Part shown: positions 27,501 to 42,500 of the stretch, piece after piece
Position numbering within the stretch: the stretch's first letter is position 1
How the letters are laid out: the number at the start of each line of letters is the position of its first letter
NCBI GenBank assembly: GCA_032622095.1
Contig: CP136065.1
Location: 246,573,474-246,637,473 of the forward strand
Source of the DNA: Siphonodentalium dalli
Taxonomy: Eukaryota; Mollusca; Scaphopoda; Gadilida; Siphonodentaliidae
DNA length: 64,000 nucleotides
Reading direction: 5' to 3'
Made by a program: the position numbers and the translations under genes
Notes under the pieces: generated by a model
What the model saw: the letters and a program-made list of their open reading frames with translations, nothing else
Told to the model about the DNA's origin: nothing
Databases searched by the model: none

Positions 27501-30500
27501 CACCGTGCAGATATGCCAACACCAGAGGTGCAAACTGCTTGTTGAGGCAGAGATGATCGACAGTGTTCTGATGCTTGTTCCTTGTTTTCCTTGTTTTCAC
27601 CAGGCAGAGAATAGTTCGATCAAATCCCTGTGATATAAAAATGAACTACATTTTCATTGACACTTTCATTTGTTTTCACCAAGCAGAGAATATAGTTTGA
27701 TCAAATCCCTGTGATATAAAAATGAGCTGCAATTTCATTGACACTTTCATTTGTTTTCACCAGGCAGAGAATAGTCCGATCAAATCCCAGTGATATAGAA
27801 ATGAGCTAAATTGTCATTGACACTTTTTTCTTAGGCCAAAGAATTATTCAATCAAATCATTTGAGACAGAGATGAGCGACCGTGTTATTGATGCTTGTTC
27901 TTTTTTTGTTTTCACCAGACAGAGAATAGTTCGATCAAATCCCGGTGACACAGAAACATGGTTGGACTCTTATGAATGGCTTCAAAAGGTCATCTCCACA
28001 GGTTAGAATCACACCCTGGCATTGAATACATCCCTACCACAGTCAATAAATAGCCATGTTCTCATCCAACTTATCTTATCTTTATAATTTGGATGAATTT
28101 TAGGGCAAATGGGTGAATTAAATTATTTTTTTTTTATTTTTCCAACAGAAATAGTCATGGTCAGTTCTGGAAATTGAAGTGTGCACATTTCAAAATTTTT
28201 CATAGCCTATTTTTGTTCCCCTGATTGATGCTTAAGTAACCCATAGTTCATTCCACTGGAATGATCCGATAACTCATATGTCCTGTAAGTTACCTAAAAG
28301 CTTATGCAAACTGCTTCAATGACTAGAAATTTTCCTAACATACATGGTTATACCGGTATTAGTGATGAATAATGAATAGATAATGAGATATTGATCTTTA
28401 ACCCTTTCAGTGCCAAGTCTGATTTTTGTATCAACCAATATTTCCTTGATAATTTTTCAAATTTATTGTTTATAATAATGTGATACATTGATTTAAAGAG
28501 CTCTTAGATCTCTTTCCATCAATGTATCACATTATTATAATTAATAAATTTGAAAAATGATCAAGGAAATATGGGTTGATACAAAAATCGGACTTGGCAC
28601 TGAAAGGGTTAATAGTCTTCCACTGCTTTTATTCACTAATGATGAGCAATGGTTATTCTTTGTATATGTGGTTTGGTGCACTTGATTGGGTAATTATTGA
28701 GCTAATTAATCAGTGATAACGAGACCTTCATGAAAGTTCTAGGCAACCTGTTTTTCGTCAGCATAACCTGTTTTTCGTTTGCAGCATTTCCATTTTAGGT
28801 AACCTCTAGGTGAACTGAACAGTTGTTCGCAGTCCTGAAATTGAATTAGTATACTACTTTGTATCATACCATGTGCTTCAAGTCCCACTTAATTTTTGAG
28901 TCACTGATTATTTATTTTTTTATAGTGCCTTGATATAAGGTTTTAATAACAATATTTGCCATAAAATATGATTAAAATACTATAATTCATCACCATTTGA
29001 AACCTCTGTGTCTTAAGATATAGAGTTATTCCCCTTCCATTGAAAATAATGAAACTTTACCACAGAACACAGGTCAATATTTCACAGTTCCATTACACCA
29101 AATAAGTTGATAATACAATGGTTTGGAGCTTCCTCTTTCAAATGGTATATCATACTGTATCATATGGCATATATTTTATATAAAATGATCTGGGGGTTTG
29201 AAAATTAAGTGGGCCTTTCAGAAATGCTCAATGTGATCAGATTTGAGTGATTGTAATGAGTTATTGCAGAGTAATTCAACAGTTGACATATGAGACAAAG
29301 AAACTTAAGACTCCAAACTATCAGAATAAAATGGTAATAATCAATAGGAACCAAATTGGACTCGCGATGGTTTTGCCTAAGTCGGCCATGATGATAAGAC
29401 ATCTTAAATAATCACACAGCTACATGTAATTGAAAATTAATTTTGTAATGAAATAATCACTCCATTATTATGAACCAAGCATTATGAATAAAACATTACT
29501 TTCTACAAAATTGCTCATTATTAAATTTCTGTCAAAAAAGTCGAGCCTTATAACCCTTTAATTATGAGAGCTGCGCTGGTGCAGCATTAAAGACCCTGTG
29601 CCAATGCATTCTTGTATATATGCAAGTCTCCCATAGGGCACCTCGCATATATAAGAGAAAGCACTGGCTTACAAGGACAAGGTAACTATTGTTAGGCCAA
29701 TGTATTGTCTTATATATTCAAGGTTCCCTATGAGAGACTCACGTATATTAGAGAATACATCAGCACAGGGTTTTTACAAAATTTCAGGAATTTCCATTCA
29801 TTGAGTACCTTTAACATCTCTCGACCAACTCTCAACCAATTGAATTACAATATAATCTATTGCTGGAATTACCTTCTTACAATTGCAGTCACCATGTTCT
29901 TGCCCACACCACGGCAGTTATATGCTGATGATGACGGCACGACTGTTCATCTTCTTTGTGCCACTTCTAAACTACTGACTTGCATCACAAATGTCAATTG
30001 TTCGATGGCTTCGTTACACTGGCAAGACAGAGAAGGTCATAAGGTCAAATTGAATCTTATACCAATTATGAGGAAATTCGCTTACCAGGTGAGTCAAGAA
30101 TAATTAACTATTTTAGTTTAGGGAACTCCATGGTCTAGTGGTTAGAGTGTGTGGCCTTTCTTCACTGTCTACAGGAGATGAGTTTGCACACTGTCTACAG
30201 GAGATGAGTTTGCACACTGTCTACAGGAGATGAGTTTGCATACTGTCTACAGGAGATGAGTTTGCACACTGTCTACATGAGATGAGTTTGCACACTGTCT
30301 ACAGGAGATGAGTTTGCACACTGTCTACAGGAGATGAGTTTGCACACTGTCTACAGGAGATGAGTTTGCACACTGTCTACAGGAGATGAGTTTGCACACT
30401 GTCTACAGGAGATGAGTTTGCACACTGTCTACAGGAGATGAGTTTGCACACTGTCTACAGGAGATGAGTTTGCACACTGTCTACATGAGATGAGTTTGCA

Positions 30501-33500
30501 CACTGTCTACAGGAGATGAGTTTGCACACTGTCTACATGAGATGAGTTTGCACACTGTCTACAGGAGATGAGTTTGCACACTGTCACAGGAGATGAGTTT
30601 GCACACTGTCTACAGGAGATGAGTTTGCACACTGTCTACAGGAGATGAGTTTGCACACTGTCTACAGGAGATGAGTTTGCACACTGTCTACAGGAGATGA
30701 GTTTGCCTCCTGCCAGTGGATTAACCCTTTCATGATATGAGCTGTACTGGTGCACCTTTAAAGATCCTGTGCCAGTGCATTCTCTTATATATTCAAGTAT
30801 CCCATAGGGAGCCTCACATACATAAGAGAATGCACTGGATTACAAGGTCAATGTAAATATTGTTATTCCCTTTATATGCGAGGCTCCCTATGGTAGACTC
30901 GCATTTACTAGTATAAGAGAATGCATTGGCACAGGATTTTCACAAAATTTCAGGAAGCTCCAGTCATCAAAGGGTTAAGTAACATGTGGCTTTCGAGTCA
31001 TACGCTCTTCAAATCTTGTGCAAAACTTTGACCCTTGAGCACTGGGACTGCTTCACACCAATCAAGCGTTAAGCCTTTCAGTGCCAGGTCCGATTTTTGT
31101 ATCAACCCATATACCCTGTGCCAATTATTCTCTTATATATGCGAGTCGACCATAGGTCGCCTCGCATATATAAGAGAATGCATTGGCCTAACAATTTTTC
31201 ATCATTTGTTATTATTTTTTATAATTTTTTACAATTTTAATAATTTTTTCTTATATTCTTTAACTCTTTCGCTGCCAAACGCGCATAAATGCGAACTTCG
31301 GAGACGCTGCCAATCGCGCATTTTTGCGAATTTGGTATGTAGTCTAATGTATGGGATATAACTCTATTCTTTCCAGCATGTTTGACAGTGTACAATGTAT
31401 TTATCTGTAGTATTGTTGCGCGCGAACAATTTAAAGCGACACTGTCCTCAAGGTCATGCTATTTCTGACGTTATGGGAGTACAGTCAGAGCCGGAATATT
31501 GCGTCATTGTTGTTAGCACGTGGTTATCAGTCGAAAATGGCTGCTCGCAAAAGACTCAGGACTGAAGAAGTTATTGTTATTACCTCTATACTCTAATGAT
31601 CGAGGGGCGCCTGCAGCGCATAAGATACTTATACCTATTATTTATGTGGGCAGTAGCCTCTATAGGGGCGCCTGCGGCGCATAAGATACTATGGGTGGCG
31701 GGATGGGGTGGTGGGTGGGTAACTAACCTTTATACTCTAATGATCGAGGGGCACCTGCGGTGCATAAGATAATTATACCTATTATTTATGTGGGCAGTAG
31801 CCTCTATAGGGGCCCCTGCGGCGCATAAGATACTATGGGTGGCGGGATAGGGTGGCGGGTGGGTAACTAACCTCTATACTCTAATGATCGAGGGTCGCCT
31901 GCGGCGCATAAGATACTTATACCTATTATTTATAATACACCTTTACTGGTTTTGAACAACCCTTGTCTATTGTATCGTTTTCCAGTGGTGATAACAGGCA
32001 AGTAAATCAATTATGCTGGTGAGTTGACCATGCGTACGCCCGCGTGACCCATATAATTCACATAAATCATCGTAAAACCCAATTTTCCTGAAATTCAAGA
32101 TGGCCGCCAAGATCACGTGACTTATAAGGGGCGGAGCAGGGTCATATGTCCCCCTGCAGGTATATATACATATGGGTATGGTTATATATATATATATCTA
32201 TATTTGGAATTGTACCTATCAGGGAATATTCAAGCAACAAAAGCACGAACTCAACAAAGTGCGCCATTGTATCCCATTTTGCTACAAATAGGTGGCAACT
32301 TGCATAAATCCAAAATGGACGCCAAGGTCACGTGATCTATTTTATGTCCAAAGTGGGTTCATATAGGTAGCTCCCGTGTACCTTACTGTTGGACATCGTA
32401 TAATTGGGTTGAAAATTAGAAAACAAACAACACACCCATTCATACCCACACAAAATGTACATATACAGGCAAATAGCCACTAATCCAAGATGGCCGCCAA
32501 TGTCACGTGACCTTGGTGGGCGTGTCCACGGTGGCATTCGACAGGGTATACCTATGTCTATATACATGTGAAGTTTCAACTAATTATATTAGAAACTGCT
32601 TGAGATATAATGTATTACCCATATATACCTGAAATACATGGATATATGTACAGGATGCGTGGCACTGGGGGTACGTCTGTGGTGGCGGGTGGCAGCGAAA
32701 GAGTTAACAGACTTATTTTGTAGGTTTAGTGCCAGGGAATCTTACGTTTTTCATGGGCATCAAAATTATTACTATGATTACTTGGTGATAGTTTTGAGTT
32801 ATAACATGCCCTAAAGGTTTTATCTAGTTTGTTTTTAAATTTGCTATAGCATGCTTAAGCATACCCAAAACAAATTCAACCCAAAAAAATCTTTTTAGGG
32901 CCGATTTTACAGACCGTAAATTAGGGCCGATGAGATCGGCCCCTGGCACTGAAAGGGTTAAAAGTGTACTGAGTGAGGTGGGATGGGATGTATGGGTCTG
33001 GTCACATAAATTACAATACGAATACGCAGTCCTTCCCATGAGGGAAACACAACAAGAGCATTTATTTGCTCCCCCAATTCAGAAGATGGGTGTAATATTG
33101 CACCAATAATAATAATCGTAAGTTGGGTTTTTCTCAAACAAATTGTTATTGTGGGATAGACCTACATGTATGTCCAATTATATTTTCATATGCCCATAAT
33201 TGAACTGAGAAGGGAATTTCCGGAAATGATCTAAATAAACCTTAAAAGAGTTCAATATTGAATCAACAATTACCTTAAGTCACCTTAAGTCTTTGACAAG
33301 ATGGACTAGTGCAAATTTTAGCTCCAGTGAATTGGAATTGAAAATTACGAGTGTGTACGGGTGCTAGAGCAATCGCTCCCGTCTTCTGGGAAGGACTGAA
33401 TACGTATCTAGATATCTCAGGTGAATATACTGAGACCTTATAGTAGTTAAAATCATCTGTGCCTGGTAGCGATTCACCTAGTGTATTTGGGCATCGTAAT

Positions 33501-36500
33501 TGGACAAGATTTTCCCCCAATTCTGGCCCCCATACGTCCCAATTAACATATTACCACTAGTTATGAAGGAGAAAATACACACTGTATGTTGTCATTCGGC
33601 TAACCTTGTATAACTTTTATTGGTATGCATTTGTTGACCAGAGTACCGTTATGCCTTAAATAATCAACTCCTTAACCACAGCAGAATTATGGGTAACTTT
33701 TCAGGATTTAGTCGGAAATATGGCTTGTTGTCATTCATTGGAAAGCTCTCACTGAGAGCATAGTCGATTATTTAGGGCATTACTGTACATTTGGGAAAGT
33801 AGAGTTATCCATTCTGAATCATTCATTACATTGTTGTAAACTTTGCCATGACTGGAGTGGGAAGGGAGGTTAGGGAGATGGGGGGGGGCATCAAAGTCTT
33901 CTGATACATTGAGGGGAAGTAGTATATTTCATCCAAAATTGCCACACAACGAATAATAGTATCATTGTTTTCAGAAGTGGTATGTGAATTTGGAATTCAT
34001 TTCAGGGACCATAATTGGGAAAGCTTAGCTATTTGCAATCGGGATTGGGGTCCCCTGCCATCAGAAAGAAAAATCCTTGTGATCTTATGTTTACCAAAAA
34101 AATGTGGCACTATACAATGTCAGAAAGTCTGGAATTGCTTATACTGGTATTGGTATACTGGTTGAAAACAAAAGTACTTTATCAAATCAAGAAACTTCAT
34201 TTATGCTGCGATACAATACACCTATTGCCGAGTCATATATCACGATTCACTGATGCACCGGTTGTATTTCCCATCCCTACAGCAGGGTGTTAATGGACGT
34301 TGTCACCATTATTATAATGCTGATGCACAGGTATATGCCAAGGGGCCAATGAAATTGATGTCATAGTGCTTTATCAATGTGGGGGGGGGGGTAATATATC
34401 AGATTTATGGAGGCACGGACTCAGTATGAGCAAATATTATTAGGTGTTAGTCCAGGATATATTGGTTGACCTCTGCACCCCCCCCCAGGACTTAACTTTT
34501 CCGCCAAGGAGAAGCCCTCAACTGAACTATATGGATTACGTCTCCGGCCTTGTGTCAATCAGGAGGGTTAAAATTTTATTGCTGTGCCGACCCCACTCAC
34601 ACCCGTGTCCAGATTAGTCTCGCATGAATACACCCGCATTCTATCTATTGTCTAGTCAGTTTTTAATTCCTCCTCGCCAGGACAGGATCGTTTCTATTTT
34701 CTCAAGGTTGTATCTTTCTGTGTTGCGAGTTTATCGACTCAATATTTATTGTTGATATTACAAACTTGCAATTTATTGTACCCGATAGTTAATTAATATT
34801 TCTCACATCCGAAACGGGAACTTTTTTCGTTTCACTGTATCCGTAATTTGTTTCCGTGTTTTTTTTTCTTCCTCCAGACGACTTTATCTTTCAACAATTG
34901 GAATTAAGGGGATGGTAAAGTTTGGTCAAGATGGCCACCGCGGATTGCACCCTACCTCCAGATGATCAATAATTACTCACCGGCCATAGAATGGATAAAC
35001 TTCATATTTTTCACACATAATAATCAATAATAAACAAAGATCTTGTCATTAGTAGAGAAATTTTAGCTGTTAGAATTTACTCGCGGTAGAGTGACAAAAA
35101 ATCATGTCCCCAAATGGCGTTTCTCCAGTTCCAATGGTTAACTTTTTGTACAAACTGAACAGTCAAAATGGTTCTATAAGAATCTGGCTGGAGACAAGGA
35201 GACATCATTTTGAGGAAAAACAAGAACTTTCCCAAATACCCTGCCTGTGAAAATAGTACTGTCATCCTGAATAATGTCAAAATGTCCTCCATTTGCATTG
35301 TTTACATTCTTAGGAACTATTTTTCTTGGTATGGGAGACCATAATATCCTAACATTATTTTGCGATAGCCGATACACATGCCATGGGGGCGGGGCGGCCA
35401 TGATTACAAACAAACCCATCCGTCAATACTAGAATACGATTACGAATGGAAATCGATCAGTATAGACAATCGCGCATGGGATCAAGCTTTTGATTATGCC
35501 CATCAATATATATGGGTTATAAGCTATATGATTGTACCTGATAACCGACAATTTCTCGATTAATTTACATTCAAATGTTATTAAACGTATTTTTCTCCAC
35601 AATGTTTTTATCCCAGTGCACCAAAATAGAATTGACCGGAAGTGAACTCGCACAATGAGTCCGTCGTAAAATATGACATATTTTGTCGGAATACGGTACT
35701 TTCCTATTCATAAATATGTTTTTATATAGGCTATTTGATTTTAGAATAATACAATATTCTGAAACATGTAAGTTTTCTATTTATGTGATTTGCGTAATAA
35801 TACGACATCTTGTAATCTCGCTTTCGACTATAGACTGGTAATTCTAAAAATAAAATATCAACATTTCCATCTGTAAACAGCACAAAACTTCATAAATCGT
35901 GGGTAATCAAGCAACTAAATTAATTACAACAACTTAAATAAACTGAAAGCATCGATTTCATATCATAAACTTGCCTGATTGCAGGATCGAATTGCTTTTC
36001 TGGTCGATTTACATGTACCTGCCGCGAATTAAAAAATGACAACAACATCATGAACATGTGTTTACAATAGAAATATGGCGACTGGCTCCCAAGAAAAACT
36101 GACACGTTTTAGCGGACGTTTTTCAAACGATACAGTGAACATTAATCTAAAGCATAGCTCCTTGGCTCTTAACGGTATGTCACTTATCATAATGGGCTGC
36201 CTAATGATACTGTTGAAGTTATAGTTTTTCACATTTGAATGCCAAAACAGTGCCATAATATTGCAGATATACTCTGTTTCAAAGTCATTTTTCTGGTACA
36301 AAAAGCTTTTTAGCTCACATCTATTCGTGGCACCTCCTTTAACGATATATGCTCTATATATTATCTCTATGTTGTTATATCTATTTCTGTCTGCTTTTAT
36401 GTGAAAAATACCAATTTTGTCAGCCCGTTTCCAGACATTTTTTATGAAACAGACTTTGCCATCCCCTTAAGATGGCCATCTTGACAATGACTAAAGAGGC

Positions 36501-39500
36501 ACATAGCTTACTTGTGGCAAAACCACATAGTGCATATTGTGCCACACATACGGCGTGATGACTATCATGACTTACAATTGAGGACGCAATGTAGTACGGT
36601 ATGCGATATCTCCTAATTTCGTGCTACACGTGCTTCACTTTACATAAGTTTCCGTCGACTCGCTTCGGTTATTTCGTAAGTTCCGTTGCTTTGTATCATA
36701 ATGTATACTGCCAAATCATACATGGCACTGCTCTGTTAATTCGCAGAAAGTTGCACAGGACAGCAATATCCTCCTTTGTAATAATTTACATGAATAAATA
36801 CGAAAGATAGTACTTGTTATCAGATGACAATTCACATTTCTTTCGACTGAGCGATCTGTAACATTGTTTTAACGATCAATACCTGCGAATCTACGCCCGC
36901 GTCTTAGACACATGGCAAATGTAATAAAACATTACAGCGACTTCAAGGTATTTAGAAAATTCTGCCTTGTCTATCACGATTAAATATCATATAACTCATT
37001 GTATCATCAGTACAATAGTTACTAACACTCCGTAACAGGGGGATGGTATTCGTTATCACATATATAACCACACTTCAAATTGATGTGTTGTCTGACGATC
37101 TAAATATTGTGTTGCATTCTTTACATCCATGTATGTACAGTTTGGATTACTACGAAATATTGATCACCAACTGCAATGAAGTGAAAACTTTGTAGCCTGA
37201 CACTCCAGCTACACTTGGCTCACTTTACTTAAACAATGGTGATTCTACCCATGGTAAGAACATTTTGGAGCCATCTTGGATGTTCGACTTGAAGTGAGAC
37301 CACTGGCCTACTTGTGGAGAGTAACCATCTCCAATGGGAACTTGGCAAATAAGGGAAAGCTTCGTCTTCAATATGGCACACCTTGTTCACAACATAGTCA
37401 GGGTGTCGCAACGATTTATTGGCTTGCCAGCATCTCACTGAATTTTAATTCGATTGATGTTTCTCCTTCATAACATCCGCCAGATGATTTAAGATTTACG
37501 CCACACATGGGTTGGCACTTAGAATTGACAATCTTTGTGATGTAACGACTGTGATCAGCAGATGTCACCAACTTGACACATCTGACCTCTTATCCTCAGA
37601 CATTAGTGTTTGTCGATACATTCAATTTCTCGGTCCCATTGACATATTATGGTTTAAGTGCCTCAATGCCATCTTACCGTAGGATCTAATATGCCTCGGC
37701 ATTGGCGAGCTTGCAATAATGTATTGCACGCCGTAATAGTTCCATACATTGTACATGACAATCATATGGTATCAGGGCCTCATGTATGCTGTCAGAACTG
37801 ACTACTAGTATGCTTACATATGGTGAACAGTTTTCATCCCAATACTGTCATACTTTGCAGTTTCATCAGTGAATGATAACGGCAAACAGCGAAATAGAAA
37901 GAATAAATATTGTCACGTGCTCCAGATTCACTGCCAATAGTCTTTCCAGTAGAGACCATCACTTGGCTCACTAACTTCTATTTCCACATATATCAAAACG
38001 ATAATCTGCCAAATAGCTTTCACTCGTGTATGATGCGCAGTTACATGCAACACATTTATATTGCGCAGAATATCATTAAGGACTGCATTTGTATTGTTAC
38101 ATGTCTAAAGCGAGCTTACATGCGCAGCGTTTATATTGCGCACATCTACTGCCAATATATTTCCGAAGCGGCCAAGACATGGCTCTTCGTCTATTGTCAC
38201 ATATCCACTGATTATGTGACAAAACGATTCGATACAATCATGACGAAAATGAAGGCATTCGTATCTTCACGTCCGCTGTAAGCGCACTTTCCTAACGGAA
38301 ACCGCCTAGTTCTTGCCTATGTGCATTCGGAACTCATCGTCCTCATATACGAGAAAAGACAGTATCTTACCTGTCATAGCAGGTAAGATCACGTGGCCAG
38401 GGGTATAACGTAATTATATTAACCTTACTTTCTACTCAATAACCTACAGATTGTATTGTATTATGTCTATTAACCTTGCTTTGTTATAACTAACAGCATG
38501 TCTTGCAGTCGAACGTGATTCGAATTTGCTGGCCACACAGTGCGGGTTGCTCATTCATGGGTGTATTACTTGTTATAGTTGGGTGAGGGCATATTAGTCA
38601 ATGATTACCTACTTTGAGCAACCGTACCAGTCTTTACCTCGGGCAGGACCAGTTCTGGCCCCACCCGGTCCTGCTACGGCAGTGTGAACCAATGGTAGGC
38701 GGGTGCTGCAAGTGGTTGATTCGGGAAACCAATCTTCTCGGGCGATTGCTCCAGCACCTTTCTCTCAGGTGCCTAATGGTAGTGGCAATACGATTATTAA
38801 ATTTCGAGAAAATTCACATCGATCTACTATTATTCCACATAGAGTGAAATTTCTATCAGTATTTTGATTTCGGCCTGGATTCATGCCACGAAGATCTGTT
38901 TATAGGTCATCACAATTATTGGGCACCTGGGAGTAGCCTTTGGCGGCTGTTCTGGGTGGGGAAGACTCGTTGTCACGTGACGCTCTTGCTCTCATAGACA
39001 TAGCGCACCAGCCAAATGGCCTGACTCTTCCCCATGGTGCAGTGGCCCACATCATTACAAGATGGGGTCCAGTCGATCCCCTGGAATCGTAATACCTTCG
39101 GGATACATCCGGGCCTGCTCCTCCGCCGTCATGTGATCATAGTGGTATGTCATCGACATTTATTCCAGTTTGGTCAGGACCAACTGCATTTGGGGGATTC
39201 CATGGAAGGGGCTTCCTCTGATCAAATGGCTCATCAGAACTAATTCCCTCTGGCCTTGGGGGCACAGCTTATTCTACATTTGCCATTGCTCGTGCCCCAG
39301 ACTTTGAGGGGGTGACCTTGGACAGGACATAGCTACTTATCCCAAATGCAAGAGCATTTGTCTTGCGTCGAACCATTTCAGAGTAGGCCTCTTCCACAGT
39401 CTGGTATCCCAACCTGATGCAGCCAATTCTGTTGGCTGGCGTCGATCTTGACATGCTTCTCTGCATCGCGTGGCGTCGGCAGGTTTGACGACGATGAGCA

Positions 39501-42500
39501 AGAATCGCGGGTCGACAGTGGGTCACCAGGCACACTGTCGGACGAGGATTCGGATGTTCCGCTGGTAAGTGATTTTGTACAGGATGAGGATACAGGTTGA
39601 TATCTTATATTGCTTCATTTAATTCAACAATTTGCGATAGGTACAAGTATTTACCTCAGTCAGGAAAGATCCAGCACTGTAGCCGTTGGAGGATGTTCTG
39701 GGTGGGGAAGTGAAGACTTGTTGTTGCGTGCCTCCAAGAGCTGCTCCAGCCTTCTGCCTCTTCCCCACGGTGCAGTGGCCCCCATCTCCACAGATGGGGT
39801 CCAGTCACTCCCCTGGAATCGTACACCTTCGGGATACCTCTAGGCCACTCCTCCACCAGTAGGAAAGAAAGACTGAATGTTCTGGGTGGGGAAGACTTGT
39901 TGTTGCGTGCCTCCAAGAGCTGCACCAACCAGCCTTCTAACTCTTCCCCATGGTGCAGTGGCCCACATCTCCACAAGATGGGGTCCAATCCCCTGGAATC
40001 GTAATACCTTAGGGATACCTCCAGGCCACTCCTTCACCGGTAGGAAAGAAAGGCTGAATGTTCTGGGTGGGGAAGACTTGTTGTTGTGTGCCTCCAAGAG
40101 CTGCACCAACCAGCCTTCTATCTCTTCCCCACGGTGCAGTGGCCCACATCTCCACACGATGGGGTCCAATCTCCTGGAATCGTAATACCTTCGGGATACC
40201 TCCAGGCCACTCCTTCACCGGTCATTTTGCAATTTTGATCATTCTGCTAAATTTGATCATTTCGAAATGTACCCGACACTCGTTATGTGCGCCATCATAG
40301 ATCACTGATGCTTCTATGCTTGTTCATCAAGTCCTCAGTGGTGTTCTCTAATCCCATATATACTGGTATGCAATGATACCTTGGATCATGATGGCGTTCC
40401 CTGCTCTCTACATTATACGAGGCTGGAGTACAGATGTGTGGCATGAACTAGTGAAACCTCATACCTCGCTACGATATCTGCAGCATATCATTTTTATATC
40501 TGGTTTGTGTATCACAGGGAGCAATTTACTTTCGATATTTGATTAGCAAATAATCTCACATTGACATGATTAGATAGCATTTTTATAACATCATACATGT
40601 ATAAAAAATTCCTCGCTATTACCGGTATCCACATTTCAGTAGCAAATCGCGATGCGATTCCAGTTAATTTGCTCCCTGGTGTATCATAAGCATTCTGATA
40701 TCTTATGGCATACACAATGGCTGCATGTGACATCAGTTCATAATGTGAACTGTCGAGAGAGCGAAGAAGATGACAAAGAGAATAGGATGCAGCAAAGTTA
40801 TACTTGCTCGGTTGTCTCGCTAGCATGAATTATATGGCACTACCTGGGATGTTTCTTCCAAAAACAAGGGGGGGGGGGGGGGGGGCGGTACACATTTGAG
40901 CAATGTCGTAATCTGAATTGGGAGCTCTTTCACGTAACATAATCATATCTGATTCATGACTAAATCACATTTACATGAATCCTGTTTCGGAAGAGTACAT
41001 TCCCATCGAATTTGGATATTAATTAACTTTATTGCTCGTGCCTCCTCCTGGGCTTGCATTCTAATCCATATAGTTCAGTTGAGGGCTTCTCCTTGGCGGA
41101 AAAATATAATTTTTATAATTAAAATTACTTTTTCCTTAAGGGAAGCCCGAAACTGAACTATCATAGATCCCTCCCATGGTGGTGCCATTCCCAACCCCGC
41201 GACTCGCAAATCTCATGATTAAGTCGGAAATAAAAAAACTGACTAGACAATAGATAGAATGCGGGTGTATTCATGCGAGACTAATCTGGACACGGGTGTG
41301 AGTGGGGTCGGCACAGCAATAAAATTTTAACCCTCCTGATTGACACAAGGCCGGAGACGTAATCCATATAGTTCAGTTTCGGGCTTCCCTTAAGGAAAAA
41401 GTAATTTTAATTATAAAAATTATATTTCACCCCACTAATTTTCTTCCTTAAGGTCGCCTCTAATTTTGTTCACTTGTTAACAAGAAAAAAGTGGCTGCAG
41501 AGACTCCAGACAAGATGGCGTCCATCATGGCGGCCATTTTAAAAAAATGCACCAGGTCTCTTTGATCGCCATTATAGTAAAGATGATGTCACATGCCATC
41601 TTGTTTTCCGCTCAATTCGTTATGCTAATATACAACCCTTACAAATTAGCCAAAAATCCGACACCAGAATCCAATATGGCGGCCAAGATGGCCACCGAAA
41701 TGTGAAATTATGCTATTTTTCTGACATGTTACCACCTTTCGTTTGTCTCTGTGGGAAAATGTTGGCATCTTTGCGTCATGTTATACATTTATCATATAGA
41801 GGAGTCATTGGCGAACACATGGGGTCCATAATATACATTCATTGCAGGATATTTTTGTCCAATATCACGTTTTCCCAAATGCCGGTATAATAGGTCAAAG
41901 CCGAATCTACGTTAATAACGCGATGTAATGTTTCGAATCAATGAATGTTATTGCTATTATAACAACACCCATGCATATATATGTGCAGGAGATACTCAAG
42001 CTAGGATTCCTCTTATACCTAAGTTGAGGATTATTTACTCAAATCCAAGATGGCGGCCAAAATGGCCACCAGAAATAAAAAATCGCTGATTTTAACATCA
42101 GTGAACATTATTGTCATGACAACTCCACACCTGCTTACTATTGTGAGTTGGGAACACTTAGGCGAAGAACTTTCCTTGTACCGTATCCAAATAAAAGTCC
42201 CCCAAATCCAAAATGGCGCCCACAATGGCGGACAGATTTTGAAAATTCACCAAAATTCCCTCATATTCACATCATTGGGCATTATTGTCGAGACAACTCC
42301 ACCCATGCTTACAATTGAGTTGGAAATACTGAGGTGAAGTAATTACATTAGATCTCATGCAAGAAATTGTTTTCCAAATCGAAGATGGTGGCCAAAATGG
42401 CGACCGAAATTTGAAAACAAGTCTACATTCCTTTACTTTCTTACGATGGGCGTTATTGTTTCGCGATTTCTATCCACCATTACATGTTGATATGGAATAG

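Larger units (their letters stand above)
34499..41427. mobile_element. Composite insertion with inverted ends inside the foldback left arm
   Basis: Left end TTCCGCCAAGGAGAAGCCCT and TGAACTATATGGATTACGTC...GTCTAGTCAGTTTTT (34499-34665) is inverted at 41230-41380. A further inverted copy of the first 40 bp is at 41060-41100, and a 60-bp inverted pair at 41104-41163 / 41365-41427 outlines a small MITE at the right edge. So two related elements sit side by side. The body has a TTAA element (34904-36470), unassigned DNA, a tandem repeat (39620-40220) and one exon-like stretch. No transposase recognised. Confidence 0.6.

Noticed and set aside
30119-30160. A functional tRNA gene
   Set aside because: Only the D-arm/A-box part is present; anticodon arm, B box and acceptor pairing are missing.
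39840-40185. Overlapping frames on both strands of about 100 codons
   Set aside because: Produced by the 178-bp tandem repeat; no family match and both strands are equally open.
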